A stretch of DNA of 64,000 nucleotides from Streptomyces sp. IMTB 2501 (GTDB lineage Bacteria; Actinomycetota; Actinomycetes; Streptomycetales; Streptomycetaceae): NCBI RefSeq assembly GCF_001953885.1, contig NZ_MQUS01000015.1, positions 88,483 to 152,482 on the forward strand, read 5' to 3'. Every line of letters begins with the position of its first letter. The first letter of the stretch is position 1. This document shows positions 24,844 through 33,138 of the stretch, in pieces. A program made the position numbers and the translations under genes. The notes beneath the pieces were generated by a model that ran no database searches, was not told the DNA's origin, and worked only from the letters and a program-made list of their open reading frames with translations.

Positions 24844-27420
24844 ATGACCCTGACTACGACGTTTCGAGAACTCGGAATCCTCCCCGAGACCGCCGAGGCC
24901 CTGGAGGCCGTCGGCATCATCAACCCCTTCCCCATCCAGGAGATGACGCTCCCCGTCGCCCTGTCCGGCACGGATGTCATCGGCCAGGCCAAGACCGGCA
25001 CCGGCAAGACCCTCGGCTTCGGTCTGCCGCTCCTGGAGCGCGTGACCGTCCCCGCCGACGTGGAGGCCGGACGCGCCGCCCCCGAGGCCCTCACGGACGC
25101 CCCGCAGGCCCTCGTCGTCGTCCCCACGCGCGAGCTGTGCACCCAGGTCACCAACGACCTGCTGACGGCCGGCAAGGTCCGTAACGTGCGTGTGACCGCG
25201 ATCTACGGCGGCCGGGCCTACGAGCCGCAGGTGGAAGCCCTGAAGAAGGGCGTCGACGTGGTCGTCGGCACCCCGGGCCGCCTGCTCGACCTCGCGGGCC
25301 AGAAGAAGCTGAGCCTGAAGCACGTCAAGTGCCTGGTCCTCGACGAGGCCGACGAGATGCTCGACCTGGGCTTCCTGCCCGACGTCGAGAAGATCATCGA
25401 CATGCTGCCGGTCAAGCGCCAGACCATGCTGTTCTCGGCGACCATGCCGGGCGCGGTCATCGGCCTCGCGCGCCGCTACATGTCCCGGCCCACGCACATC
25501 CGCGCCACCGCGCCGGACGACGAGGGCGCGACGGTCGCGAACATCAAGCAGTTCGTCTACCGCGCGCACAACATGGACAAGCCGGAGATGGTCGCCCGCA
25601 TCCTGCAGGCCGAGGGCCGCGGACTGGCGATGATCTTCTGCCGTACGAAGCGTACGGCTGCCGACATCGCCGAGCAGCTGCAGCGCCGCGGGTTCGCCTC
25701 CGGCGCGGTCCACGGCGACCTCGGCCAGGGCGCCCGCGAGCAGGCGCTGCGCGCCTTCCGCAATGGCAAGGTCGACGTCCTGGTCTGCACCGACGTGGCC
25801 GCGCGCGGCATCGACGTCGAGGGCGTGACTCACGTCATCAACTACCAGTCCCCAGAGGACGAGAAGACGTACCTGCACCGGGTCGGCCGTACGGGCCGCG
25901 CGGGCGCCAAGGGTACGGCGATCACGTTCGTCGACTGGGACGACATCCCGCGCTGGCAGCTGATCAACAAGGCGCTGGAGCTGGACTTCAACGACCCGGT
26001 GGAGACGTACTCGTCGTCCCCGCACCTGTTCTCCGACCTCGGCATCCCCGCGGGCACCAAGGGCACCCTGCCGCGCTCGGAGCGAACGCGCGCGGGTCTG
26101 CAGGCGGAGGAGCTGGAGGACCTCGGCGAGACCGGTGGCCGCGGTGCGCGCGGTCGCGGTGGCCAGGGTGGGCGCGGTGGCCGCGCCGAGTCCGGTGCCG
26201 CCCCGGCCGAGCGCGAGCGTCCGTCCCGTACGCCGCGCCGACGCCGACGCACGCGCGGTGGCACTCCGCTGGACGCCACCACCGACGCCCCGGCCGCCAC
26301 GACCGCTCCGGCACCGGCGGCCGAGTCCGGCCCGGCGGAGGAGTCCTCGACGGCGCCCCGCACCCTGCGCCGCCGTCGCCGTACGCGCAGCGGGGTGTCG
26401 GCACAGCAGGTGCCGGCCCCCGAGACCACCGAGGCCGCTGCCGCTGCCGTAGAGACGGTGGACACGGTGGAGGCCCCGGTCGCGCTGGACACCCCGGAGC
26501 CGCGCCGCCGCCGCACCCGCAAGTCGGCGGAGCCGACGGTGACGGCGCCCGTGGCCGAGGCCGTGGCTGAGCCTGTGGCCGAGACGATCGTGACGGTGAC
26601 GGAGACCGTGACGGCGTCCGACACCGCGACAGTGGAGGCACCGGAGGCGAAGCCGCGCCGCCGCACGCGCAAGACGACGGCACCCGCCGCGGAAACGGCC
26701 GTGGCGACGGCCGAGAACGCGGACGAGGCCGCCCCCGCGCCCAAGCCGCGCCGCACGCGCAAGGCCGCGGCAGCCGCCGAGGCCGCGGTGGACACGGCCG
26801 AAGCCACGGAAGCCAAGCCCCGCCGCACCCGCAAGACCGCAGCGGCCGCGGCGACCACCGAAGCCCCGGAAACCGAAGCGAAGCCGCGCCGTACCCGCAA
26901 GACCGCGGCAGCCGCCGAGGCCGCCGCGGACACGGCCGAGACCACGGAAGCCAAGCCCCGCCGCACCCGGAAGACGGCTGCCGGCGCCGCTGTGGACACC
27001 GCCGAGGGCGCGGAGGCCAAGCCGCGCCGCACGCGGAAGACGGCCGCGGCTGCCGAGGCCCCGGAGGCCGAGGCCAAGCCCCGCCGTACCCGCAAGACGG
27101 CCGCCGCCGCGCCGGAGCCGACCGAGGCCCCCGAAGCCGAGGCCAAGCCCCGCCGCACCCGCAAGACCGCAGCGGCCGCGGCGACCACCGAAGCCCCGGA
27201 AGCCGAGGCGAAGCCCCGTCGTACCCGGAAGACGGCCGCTGCCGTCGCCGAGGTGGACGGTGCCGCCGAGGTCGCCGCGCCCAAGGTGCGGCGAACCCGT
27301 AAGGCCGTCGCCGCGGCGGCCGGTGCGGAGATCCCGGCGCAGGCCACCGAGGAGCCGGAGGCCAAGCCGCGGCGCCGTAGCCGCAAGGCCGCGGCGGCCG
27401 TCGAGGTCACCGAAGGCTGA
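24844..27420 (+). CDS. DEAD-box RNA helicase with long basic repeat tail
   Basis: An 858-residue ATP-dependent RNA helicase. The N-terminal core (about 1-420) has the Q motif 'NPFPIQ', Walker A 'AKTGTGKT', DEAD at residues 167-170, SAT, and motif VI 'HRVGRTGR'. It unwinds RNA and would act in ribosome assembly or mRNA turnover (family knowledge). From about residue 430 it becomes a disordered tail with RGG-like 'GRGGQGGRGGRAE' and then at least 12 boxes of the kind 'AKPRRTRKTAAAA', separated by Glu/Ala/Thr spacers. The boxes resemble the tails of actinobacterial histone-like proteins. The ATG follows AGAAGAGG. A perfect terminator ends the unit. Confidence 0.93.
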   Translation: MTLTTTFRELGILPETAEALEAVGIINPFPIQEMTLPVALSGTDVIGQAKTGTGKTLGFGLPLLERVTVPADVEAGRAAPEALTDAPQALVVVPTRELCTQVTNDLLTAGKVRNVRVTAIYGGRAYEPQVEALKKGVDVVVGTPGRLLDLAGQKKLSLKHVKCLVLDEADEMLDLGFLPDVEKIIDMLPVKRQTMLFSATMPGAVIGLARRYMSRPTHIRATAPDDEGATVANIKQFVYRAHNMDKPEMVARILQAEGRGLAMIFCRTKRTAADIAEQLQRRGFASGAVHGDLGQGAREQALRAFRNGKVDVLVCTDVAARGIDVEGVTHVINYQSPEDEKTYLHRVGRTGRAGAKGTAITFVDWDDIPRWQLINKALELDFNDPVETYSSSPHLFSDLGIPAGTKGTLPRSERTRAGLQAEELEDLGETGGRGARGRGGQGGRGGRAESGAAPAERERPSRTPRRRRRTRGGTPLDATTDAPAATTAPAPAAESGPAEESSTAPRTLRRRRRTRSGVSAQQVPAPETTEAAAAAVETVDTVEAPVALDTPEPRRRRTRKSAEPTVTAPVAEAVAEPVAETIVTVTETVTASDTATVEAPEAKPRRRTRKTTAPAAETAVATAENADEAAPAPKPRRTRKAAAAAEAAVDTAEATEAKPRRTRKTAAAAATTEAPETEAKPRRTRKTAAAAEAAADTAETTEAKPRRTRKTAAGAAVDTAEGAEAKPRRTRKTAAAAEAPEAEAKPRRTRKTAAAAPEPTEAPEAEAKPRRTRKTAAAAATTEAPEAEAKPRRTRKTAAAVAEVDGAAEVAAPKVRRTRKAVAAAAGAEIPAQATEEPEAKPRRRSRKAAAAVEVTEG
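26490..27417 (+). repeat. Degenerate in-frame repeats encoding KPRRTRK boxes
   Basis: At least 12 copies of a codon string for A-K-P-R-R-T-R-K occur at irregular spacing of about 50-75 bp. Two stretches, near 26821-26870 and 27140-27200, are almost identical, indicating recent internal duplication. The bias keeps the opposite strand open for more than 700 codons. Confidence 0.85.
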
Positions 27421-27436
27421 TCCGGCACCCCGTCAC

Positions 27437-27473
27437 CGACGGCCCGGCCCACTCCCAGTGGGCCGGGCCGTCG
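27437..27473. terminator. Terminator of the helicase gene
   Basis: A perfect 17-bp stem (CGACGGCCCGGCCCACT and its complement) with a 3-nt loop lies 16 bp after the helicase stop. It is one of the strongest hairpins in the window. Confidence 0.85.
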
Positions 27474-27599
27474 CACGTCCGGCCCACGATCGGGCCGGCA
27501 GCACGCGGAGGGCCCGACACGGCCCGCGTCCCCGCCGCGCCCACCGCGACCGCCCGGGCCGCCTCCCTGCCGTCCTCCGCCGCCCGATAACCTCTCCCC

Positions 27600-28481
27600 A
27601 TGAGCAGGCCCGCCACCTTTGTCCCGCCGCCCGGTGCCCGTGCGTACTCCTTGCGGAGCGCGCGTGGGGAGTTCGCCGTCATCGACTCTCCCGTGGCCGA
27701 CGGGGTCGAGGCGCGGGGCGTCGCGCTGTTGCTGCCGGGGTTCACCGGGAGCAAGGAGGACTTCAATCCGCTGCATGTGCCGCTCGCGCGGCGCGGGTAC
27801 CGGACCGTGGCGGTCGACGGACGCGGGCAGTACGAGTCGGACGGGCCCGCGACCGACGAATCCGCCTACGCGCAGCATGAGTTGGCGCGGGACGTGCTGG
27901 CGCAGGCCGAGGCGCTCGGGGAGCCGGTGCATCTGCTGGGCCACTCCCTCGGCGGGCAGATCTCGCGCGCTGCCGTACTGCTCGACCACGCGCCCTTTCG
28001 CTCGCTGACCCTCATGGCCTCCGGACCCGGGCAGATCTCGGAGCCCCAGCAGCAGCGCGTGAAGCTGCTGCAGGACGCGCTGGCGGTGATGAGCATGGCG
28101 GAGGTGTGGGACGCGATGCGGGCGATGGAGACGCCCGAGGAGACCGAGACGGCGGCGCTCGACGGCGGTCTCGACGACCGGGACGACCTACGGCGCCGCT
28201 GGCTGGGCACCAAGCCCGCCCAGCTCCTGGCCACCGGACGCCAGTTGTGCACGGAACCGGACCGCGTCGCGGAACTGGCCGCCGTACCGCTGCCGTTCCA
28301 CGTCCTGTCGGGCGCGCGTGACGACACCTGGCCGTTGTCCCTGCTGGACGACATGGCGGTACGACTGACCGCACGGCGGACGGTGATCGAGGACGCCGTG
28401 CACTCCCCCAACACCGACCAGCCCCTGCCCACGGCCCGCGCGATCGCCGACTTCTGGGACCAAGCCACCGCGGAGCGCTAG
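27600..28481 (+). CDS. Alpha/beta hydrolase
   Basis: A 293-residue hydrolase with 'LLLPGFTGSKEDF' as oxyanion region, 'VDGRGQYESDGP' for strand 4, and nucleophile elbow 'GHSLGGQ' near residue 120. 'LSGARDDTWP' carries the acid and 'EDAVHSPNTDQP' the histidine. No signal peptide is seen, so it is cytosolic. It may be an esterase or peptidase-like enzyme; the substrate is unknown. Its TAG stop overlaps the TAG stop of the convergent NYN gene in a shared CTAG. Confidence 0.88.
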   Translation: MSRPATFVPPPGARAYSLRSARGEFAVIDSPVADGVEARGVALLLPGFTGSKEDFNPLHVPLARRGYRTVAVDGRGQYESDGPATDESAYAQHELARDVLAQAEALGEPVHLLGHSLGGQISRAAVLLDHAPFRSLTLMASGPGQISEPQQQRVKLLQDALAVMSMAEVWDAMRAMETPEETETAALDGGLDDRDDLRRRWLGTKPAQLLATGRQLCTEPDRVAELAAVPLPFHVLSGARDDTWPLSLLDDMAVRLTARRTVIEDAVHSPNTDQPLPTARAIADFWDQATAER

Positions 28482-29374
28482 TACTGACCCTGCAAGTGCC
28501 CCCAGAAGCCGTCCCTGAGGGCTCGGCGGAGGTCCGCCTGGCCGCGCAGGGAGTACTGGAGCAGGCCCTCGGCCTCGACCAGCAGGTCCTGGTCGACGGA
28601 GCCGGGGAGGTAGGGGTGGCCGGGCAGGAGGTCGGCCAGGGCCTCGCGGCCCCGGGCGGCCAGCCATTTCGCCGCGATCTGGGCGCCGACGAAGCGGACG
28701 TCCTCGCGGGTGGGACGGGTGCCGGTGGCGGCCTCGTAGGCGGCGGACGTGCGGCGGGAGACGTACGGCTTGAAGAAGTCGAGGTCGAGGGTGCGCTGGC
28801 TGTCGACCTCCCAGAGCAGCGGCTCCGCCTGGTTACGGCCGTCGGGGGCCTCGATGCCCCAGAGGTGGACCCGGGCGCCGTACCCCTGCGCCGCCTCGAC
28901 CGCCGAGACCAGGTCCTCGTCGCCGCCGAGGAGTGCCGCGTCGCTGATGGCGCGATGGCGGGCCAGGGACTCCAGGTCGGAGCGGATCAGTGAATCGACG
29001 CCCTTCTGCTGGTTGTTGGCGTTGAGGTTGCCCAGGCGGACCTTGACGTCGGGCAGTTCGGCGATGGTCTGCTGCTCGGCGGTGTGGATGCGACGGCGGG
29101 CGCCGTCGTACCAGTAGACGCGCAGCAGACGGCTGTCCGCGAAGACCGAGCGGGCCCGGTCGATGAGGGCCTCGATCAGCCCCTCGGCGTCGAGGTCGAA
29201 GGCCCGCCGGTCCTCGGTCCCGGCGACCAGCCGGCCGGCGGCCGCGTACAGATACCCCGCGTCGACGAAGATCGCGTGGGTGGAGGGCGTCTTCGCCACC
29301 TCGGCGAGCATGCGTTCCAGCAGCTCGTTCGTGCGGTCGATGCGGGCGCCCAGGGCCGCCAGGTCGTCGTTCAT
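28478..29374 (-). CDS. NYN/PIN-like domain protein
   Basis: A 298-residue protein whose core is an NYN (PIN-like) nuclease fold: 'HAIFVDAGYLYAAAGRL' near residue 33, a central 'KGVDSLIRSDLESLA' and 'AALLGGDEDLVSAVEAA' supply conserved Asp residues that would bind metal. Family members are candidate RNases. An N-terminal helix ('LAALGARIDRTNELLERML') may mediate oligomerisation. ATG 29374 was chosen; ATG 29383 would add three residues, and the GGAGGTG between them makes the choice uncertain. It is divergent from the 50-aa ORF. Confidence 0.83.
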   Translation of the reverse strand: MNDDLAALGARIDRTNELLERMLAEVAKTPSTHAIFVDAGYLYAAAGRLVAGTEDRRAFDLDAEGLIEALIDRARSVFADSRLLRVYWYDGARRRIHTAEQQTIAELPDVKVRLGNLNANNQQKGVDSLIRSDLESLARHRAISDAALLGGDEDLVSAVEAAQGYGARVHLWGIEAPDGRNQAEPLLWEVDSQRTLDLDFFKPYVSRRTSAAYEAATGTRPTREDVRFVGAQIAAKWLAARGREALADLLPGHPYLPGSVDQDLLVEAEGLLQYSLRGQADLRRALRDGFWGHLQGQY

Positions 29375-29591
29375 CACCTCCATTGTCCCGGTGGTCACAC
29401 TGCGGACACAACTGGTCCCGGTCGGTCCCGCCCAAGGTGCCGACCGGTCGGTAATTAGACGTTCGAAAAATTTCTTTAGCGTAGGGAATGTTTGTAACGT
29501 GCAGCGCGTTGACTCAGTACGACGCCACAGAGACGAGGTGTCACACCAAGTAGTTCTCCGCAGGAGGATGACCAGACGAAGGGAGAAGCCC

Positions 29592-29744
29592 TTGCGCTTC
29601 GAAATCATGCGACTCGACGAGACCGACGGCACCGCCGTGGACAGCACCGTCGTGGACGCCGCCTCCGTCAACCGGATCGTTCAGCAGGCCGCCGCCATCG
29701 GACAGCGCCTGTGGATCCGCCCGGCCGAGACCAAGGCCTCGTAA
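29592..29744 (+). CDS. Small conserved protein (50 aa) with TTG start
   Basis: A 50-residue ORF starting at TTG 29592, with GGGAG 6 bp upstream, giving a protein that begins RFEIMRLDETDGTAVDST after the initiator and ends 'IGQRLWIRP'. The same small protein is, from memory, common in Streptomyces. An internal ATG at 29607 would have no ribosome binding site. It is preceded by an AT-rich stretch (29455-29500) likely to hold the promoter, and a hairpin follows. Function unknown; acidic and soluble. Confidence 0.68.
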   Translation: MRFEIMRLDETDGTAVDSTVVDAASVNRIVQQAAAIGQRLWIRPAETKAS

Positions 29745-29775
29745 CGCTCACGCGTAGCGCGCCACTCAAGCTTTC

Positions 29776-29813
29776 CGGGGGAGCCGAGCCGACTGGGGCT
29801 CAGCTCCCCCGGA
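29776..29813. terminator. Bidirectional terminator between the 50-aa ORF and MarC
   Basis: CCGGGGGAGC pairs with GCTCCCCCGG, with an inner GAGCC/GGCTC pairing in the loop. It covers the last bases of the convergent MarC gene and can serve both. Confidence 0.65.
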
Positions 29814-30405
29814 TCACCTGAGTGATCCCGTTGATGATCTGCTGCACGGCGATCGCGGAGAGCATCATGCCCGCGAGCCGCGTCACCAGCACCACACCGC
29901 CGTCCTTGATGACCCGGATGATCAGCAGCGAGTAACGCATCACCAGCCACAGCACGACATGGATCGCGAGGATCGCGGACCACACCGAGATCTGCGCGGA
30001 CACGCTGCCGGCCTTCTGCACGGCCAGGATCACGGACACGATCGCACCGGGCCCGGCCAGCAGCGGCATGCCCAGGGGGACGAGCGCGACGTTCACATCC
30101 TTGGTCTGCTTGGGCTCATCGGTCTTGCCGGTGAGCAGGTCCAGCGCGATCAGCAGAAGCAGCAGACCGCCCGAGATCATCAGCGCGGGGACGGAGACGT
30201 GCAGATAGTCGAGGATCCGGTGCCCCAGGACGCCGAACGTGGCGATGACGCCGCCCGCCACGCACACGGCCTGGAAGGCCATGCGCCGCTGCACCTTGGC
30301 CGGACGGCCGGCGGTGAGGGCGAGGAAGATCGGGGTGATCCCGGGGGGATCCATGATGACGAAAAGGGTCAGGAACAGAGAGCCGAAGACGGCGACGTCG
30401 AACAT
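29800..30405 (-). CDS. MarC-family integral membrane protein
   Basis: A 201-residue protein with six membrane segments, matching the MarC/UPF0056 family. Signature parts are 'LFVIMDPPGITPIFLALT' near residue 15 and 'LVPLGMPLLAGPGAIVSVIL' near residue 110. The family was once linked to multiple antibiotic resistance, but the transport role is unproven. The ATG at 30405 lies 60 bp after the PHP gene stop on the same strand, so co-transcription is possible. No soluble domains. Confidence 0.9.
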   Translation of the reverse strand: MFDVAVFGSLFLTLFVIMDPPGITPIFLALTAGRPAKVQRRMAFQAVCVAGGVIATFGVLGHRILDYLHVSVPALMISGGLLLLLIALDLLTGKTDEPKQTKDVNVALVPLGMPLLAGPGAIVSVILAVQKAGSVSAQISVWSAILAIHVVLWLVMRYSLLIIRVIKDGGVVLVTRLAGMMLSAIAVQQIINGITQVIRGS

Positions 30406-30464
30406 GGTTGTTCAGCAGGCCTTGCAGGAAGAGGTGGGTACGGGCTGGGTGAGGCGGTCCGGCC

Positions 30465-31322
30465 TCAGGCTCCGCCGGTGCCCGGGACGGGGAACGCCCC
30501 GGTGGCCCGCCGCGTGATCTCCCCGTACACCTCGGGGTCGGTCGTGTACGCGCCCAGGGACACGGTCTTGCGGCTGCCGTGGTAGTCCGAGGAGCCCGTG
30601 ACCAGCAGATCCAGTTCCTTGGCCAGGCCCCGCAGCCGGTCGCGCGCGTCGGCGTCGTGATCCATGTGATCGACCTCGATGCCGTCCAGGCCGGCCTCGG
30701 CCATCTCCGCGATCCGGGACTCCGGGACCGTACGACCGCGCTTGGCGGCGGCCGGGTGCGCGAACACGCAGACTCCGCCCGCGCTCTTGACCAGCCGGAT
30801 CGCCTCGAAGGGGTCGGTCTCGTGTTTCTCCACGTAGGCCCGGCCGCCGTCGGCCAGCCAGTCCTCGGTGAACGCGTCGCTCACGGTCGGTACGACGCCC
30901 AGCTCGACCAGCGCGGTCGCGACATGCGGACGCCCCACGGAACCGCCGGCGGCTATCCGCTCGACCTGCTCCCAGGTGACCGGCACGTCCAGCGCGTTCA
31001 GCTTGGCGATCATGGCCTGGGCCCGCGGCACCCGGTCGTCCCGGACCAGCTCGCGCTCGGCGAGCAGAGCGGGCTCCTCGGGGTCGAAGAGGTAGGCCAG
31101 CAGATGCATGGAGACGCCGTCGACACGGCAGGACAGCTCGGCGCCGGTGACCAGCGTGAGCCCCTCGGGCAGCGCGGCGATCGCCTCGGCATACCCACGG
31201 GTGGTGTCGTGATCGGTCAGCGCTACGACGTCCAGCCCGGCGGCGGCAGCATTGCGCACCAGCTCGGCGGGGGTGTCCGTACCGTCGGAGGCCGTGGAGT
31301 GACAGTGCAGATCGATGCGCAC
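30465..31322 (-). CDS. PHP-domain phosphoesterase
   Basis: A 285-residue metal-dependent phosphoesterase. The N-terminal 'RIDLHCHSTASDGTDTP' carries motif I; 'ALTDHDTTRGYAEA' carries motif II; 'VFAHPAAAKRG', 'GIEVDHMDHD' and 'GSSDYHGSRK' supply the remaining metal ligands. It resembles the RNase AM (YciV/TrpH) group that degrades 3',5'-nucleoside bisphosphate or RNA 5' ends. The GTG at 31322 is preceded by GGAG with 5-bp spacing and starts exactly at the domain. The region upstream holds a dispersed repeat. Confidence 0.9.
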   Translation of the reverse strand: MRIDLHCHSTASDGTDTPAELVRNAAAAGLDVVALTDHDTTRGYAEAIAALPEGLTLVTGAELSCRVDGVSMHLLAYLFDPEEPALLAERELVRDDRVPRAQAMIAKLNALDVPVTWEQVERIAAGGSVGRPHVATALVELGVVPTVSDAFTEDWLADGGRAYVEKHETDPFEAIRLVKSAGGVCVFAHPAAAKRGRTVPESRIAEMAEAGLDGIEVDHMDHDADARDRLRGLAKELDLLVTGSSDYHGSRKTVSLGAYTTDPEVYGEITRRATGAFPVPGTGGA

Positions 31323-31428
31323 GCGAACTCCAGACGGTGGCGACACGGAAGGGGACACCTAAGGATAGCGGTGTTTCCCACCCTCCTTGTCACACCCGAA
31401 CCCACTGAGCACCCCCTACCGCAACCCG

Positions 31429-31517
31429 CCCAGGGGCGCGAGGCCGTAGGTGATACGCGGCTCCGCCGCGTGGGCGCGGGCAGCCGGAACGAACCCGCGG
31501 CCGCCGACACGACGGAA
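31429..31517. repeat. Dispersed Streptomyces intergenic repeat (second copy type)
   Basis: CAGGGGCGCGAGG, then ATACGCGGCTCCGCCGCGTGGGCGCGG-like sequence and a CCGCGGCCGCCGA arm. From memory this is a highly repeated Streptomyces intergenic sequence, related to the one at 23619. It separates two co-directional minus-strand genes. Confidence 0.5.
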
Positions 31518-31535
31518 CCCGGCACCCCGCGGGCG

Positions 31536-32177
31536 CTACGGCCGAAGCAAGCGCGGCGACAACGCCCCGCACGGCACCAGATCCAGCTCCGCCCCGGCGT
31601 CCCGCAGATCCGTCAGGACCAGCTCGTCATACATGAGCAGGCCCGACTGCTCGGGCCACATCACCGCCCAGAGCCACATCCCGAGCGCCTCGCCGGCGAA
31701 GACCGCACGGTCGTCGGGGGTGCGGTAGACATGCCAGAGCGGGGTCGGGCGGCCGGCGGCGAGGACCTTGGCCTGGGGCGGCTTCTCGATGTTCATGTAC
31801 GGCCCCGGGTCGGGTCCGTCGATGCCCGCGTACCGCGCGCCGAGGCCGACGCCGAGTTCCTCGGCGACCAGGATGAGTTCACCGGGGCCGCCGAGCGGGC
31901 CGGGCCCGGAGCAGGCGACGGCGGTCGCACGGCCACCGCTGCGGTCGTCGCCCGCGTAGGCCACTCCCGTGAAGAGCCAGCCGACCGGCAGCGGCCAGGG
32001 CATCCACACCGGTACGTGGGTGCGGTGCACCACGGCACCGAGGGCTTCGACGCTGGGCGGGATCACGGCCTGCAGCGGATACACCGTGCCGTGCACGTCG
32101 CACTGCCACGAATCGGCGAAGAGACCGGGCGCCCTGACCCGGCCACCGCACCTCGGGCAACTGGGTTCGCCCCTCAT
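31536..32177 (-). CDS. Conserved Streptomyces protein with N-terminal zinc ribbon
   Basis: A 213-residue protein starting 'MRGEPSCPRCGGRVRAPG', with CxxC and a further Cys/His ('WQCDVH') that could form a zinc ribbon. The rest is a Trp/Pro-rich globular domain with no membrane helix. It resembles a Streptomyces-specific conserved family (DUF6758-like, from memory) of unknown function. The ATG at 32177 is clear. It is likely monocistronic, with a dispersed repeat beyond its 3' end. Confidence 0.75.
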   Translation of the reverse strand: MRGEPSCPRCGGRVRAPGLFADSWQCDVHGTVYPLQAVIPPSVEALGAVVHRTHVPVWMPWPLPVGWLFTGVAYAGDDRSGGRATAVACSGPGPLGGPGELILVAEELGVGLGARYAGIDGPDPGPYMNIEKPPQAKVLAAGRPTPLWHVYRTPDDRAVFAGEALGMWLWAVMWPEQSGLLMYDELVLTDLRDAGAELDLVPCGALSPRLLRP

Positions 32178-32306
32178 AGGGCTCCACGGTCCTACCCCTG
32201 CTCGTCCACGTCAAGGACGATCACCCGTCCGGACGGAACCCCCGACCGCGCCGAAGCGCATGCACATTGCACCTATTGGCCGAACCGGCTCATTCGGGGA
32301 GAACGC

Positions 32307-32477
32307 ATGGATCTTCCGGGACAGCCCAAGGCGGTCGGGGCCACGGCCGGCGGCCGCCGTCGCGATGCCGCCGGCCGGCTCGTGGCCGCCGTACGGCGCA
32401 GGGCCCTCACACACGACATGGAGGGGCTGGAGTCGAAGCACGCCGCCGAGGACCGCGTCGGCGCCCTTGCCAACTGA
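32307..32477 (+). CDS. Possible small basic protein (56 aa)
   Basis: ATG 32307 with GGGGAG 5 bp upstream opens a 56-codon frame (begins MDLPGQPKAVGATAGGRR) with the high third-position GC of real Streptomyces genes. The protein is basic in the middle ('RRRDAAGRL', 'VRRRALTHD') and has no recognised domain. It lies between a divergent zinc-ribbon gene and a convergent SUFU-like gene. It could be a genuine small regulator-like protein or a chance ORF. Confidence 0.42.
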   Translation: MDLPGQPKAVGATAGGRRRDAAGRLVAAVRRRALTHDMEGLESKHAAEDRVGALAN

Positions 32478-32553
32478 CCGATCGCGGCCGGGGTTTGGTG
32501 AGCTTGCTCACGTCCGTGCTCGCCCGGCGCTCGCCCCGCGGTCAGTCCAGCGG

Positions 32554-33138
32554 TCAGTCCAGCGGGACGGACTTGCGGGCGGGATCCCTCAGGTCCGTTC
32601 CGTTCGCGAGCCAGCGCTCCTGGAGGGCCTGGGCGCCGTGCACCCGCTTCCAGGCGGCCTCGTTCGGGGTCATCGGCAGCAGCGGCAGGAACCGTACGGG
32701 CTCCATCGGGTCGTCCAGCTCCAGGTCCTCGACCAGGCCGCCGGGCTCGCCCACCAGGACCGAGCTGAAGGGTGCGCCGGGCCACAGCGGGTCACCTACG
32801 TCCAAGGAGGCGCCGGGTGTCACGATCAGGCCCTCCACCTGCGGGGAAGCGGCCAGTACGGCGAGCGGACGGAGCACCTTGTCGGTGTCGGCGAGGCCCG
32901 CGCGGACGGACAGGACCAGCTCGGCACGGGGACCCTTGACCGGGTCGGCGAGCACCGCGGTGGGGTCCGCCATGGGGTGCGCGGACATGCCGAGGGTGGC
33001 GTACCGCAGGACGTCCCCCTCCTGGAACCGGAGCACCTCGATGCGGTCCGTGCCGAGGAAGGTGACGGCGGCGCGCGCGTCCGGTGCGCCCAGCGCGGTG
33101 GTCAACCGTGCCTCGACCAGAGGAAGAACATCAACCAT
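32554..33138 (-). CDS. Suppressor-of-fused (SUFU) domain protein
   Basis: A 194-residue protein matching the bacterial SUFU domain: 'VTFLGTDRIEVLRFQEGD', 'YATLGMSAHPM', 'RAELVLSVRAG' and 'LPLLPMTPNEAAWK' follow the family order. In bacteria these are often immunity or accessory proteins near toxins, but no toxin gene lies here, and their molecular role is unclear. ATG 33138 fits the domain start; GTG/ATG codons further upstream lack a ribosome binding site. It is divergent from the leader region of the CorA-like gene. Confidence 0.82.
   Translation of the reverse strand: MVDVLPLVEARLTTALGAPDARAAVTFLGTDRIEVLRFQEGDVLRYATLGMSAHPMADPTAVLADPVKGPRAELVLSVRAGLADTDKVLRPLAVLAASPQVEGLIVTPGASLDVGDPLWPGAPFSSVLVGEPGGLVEDLELDDPMEPVRFLPLLPMTPNEAAWKRVHGAQALQERWLANGTDLRDPARKSVPLD

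Noticed and set aside
25842..27989. A 715-codon minus-strand ORF rich in Ala/Val/Arg
   Set aside because: It is the antisense shadow of the repeat-rich helicase tail; codon bias keeps it open, it crosses a terminator, and it has no ribosome binding site or family.
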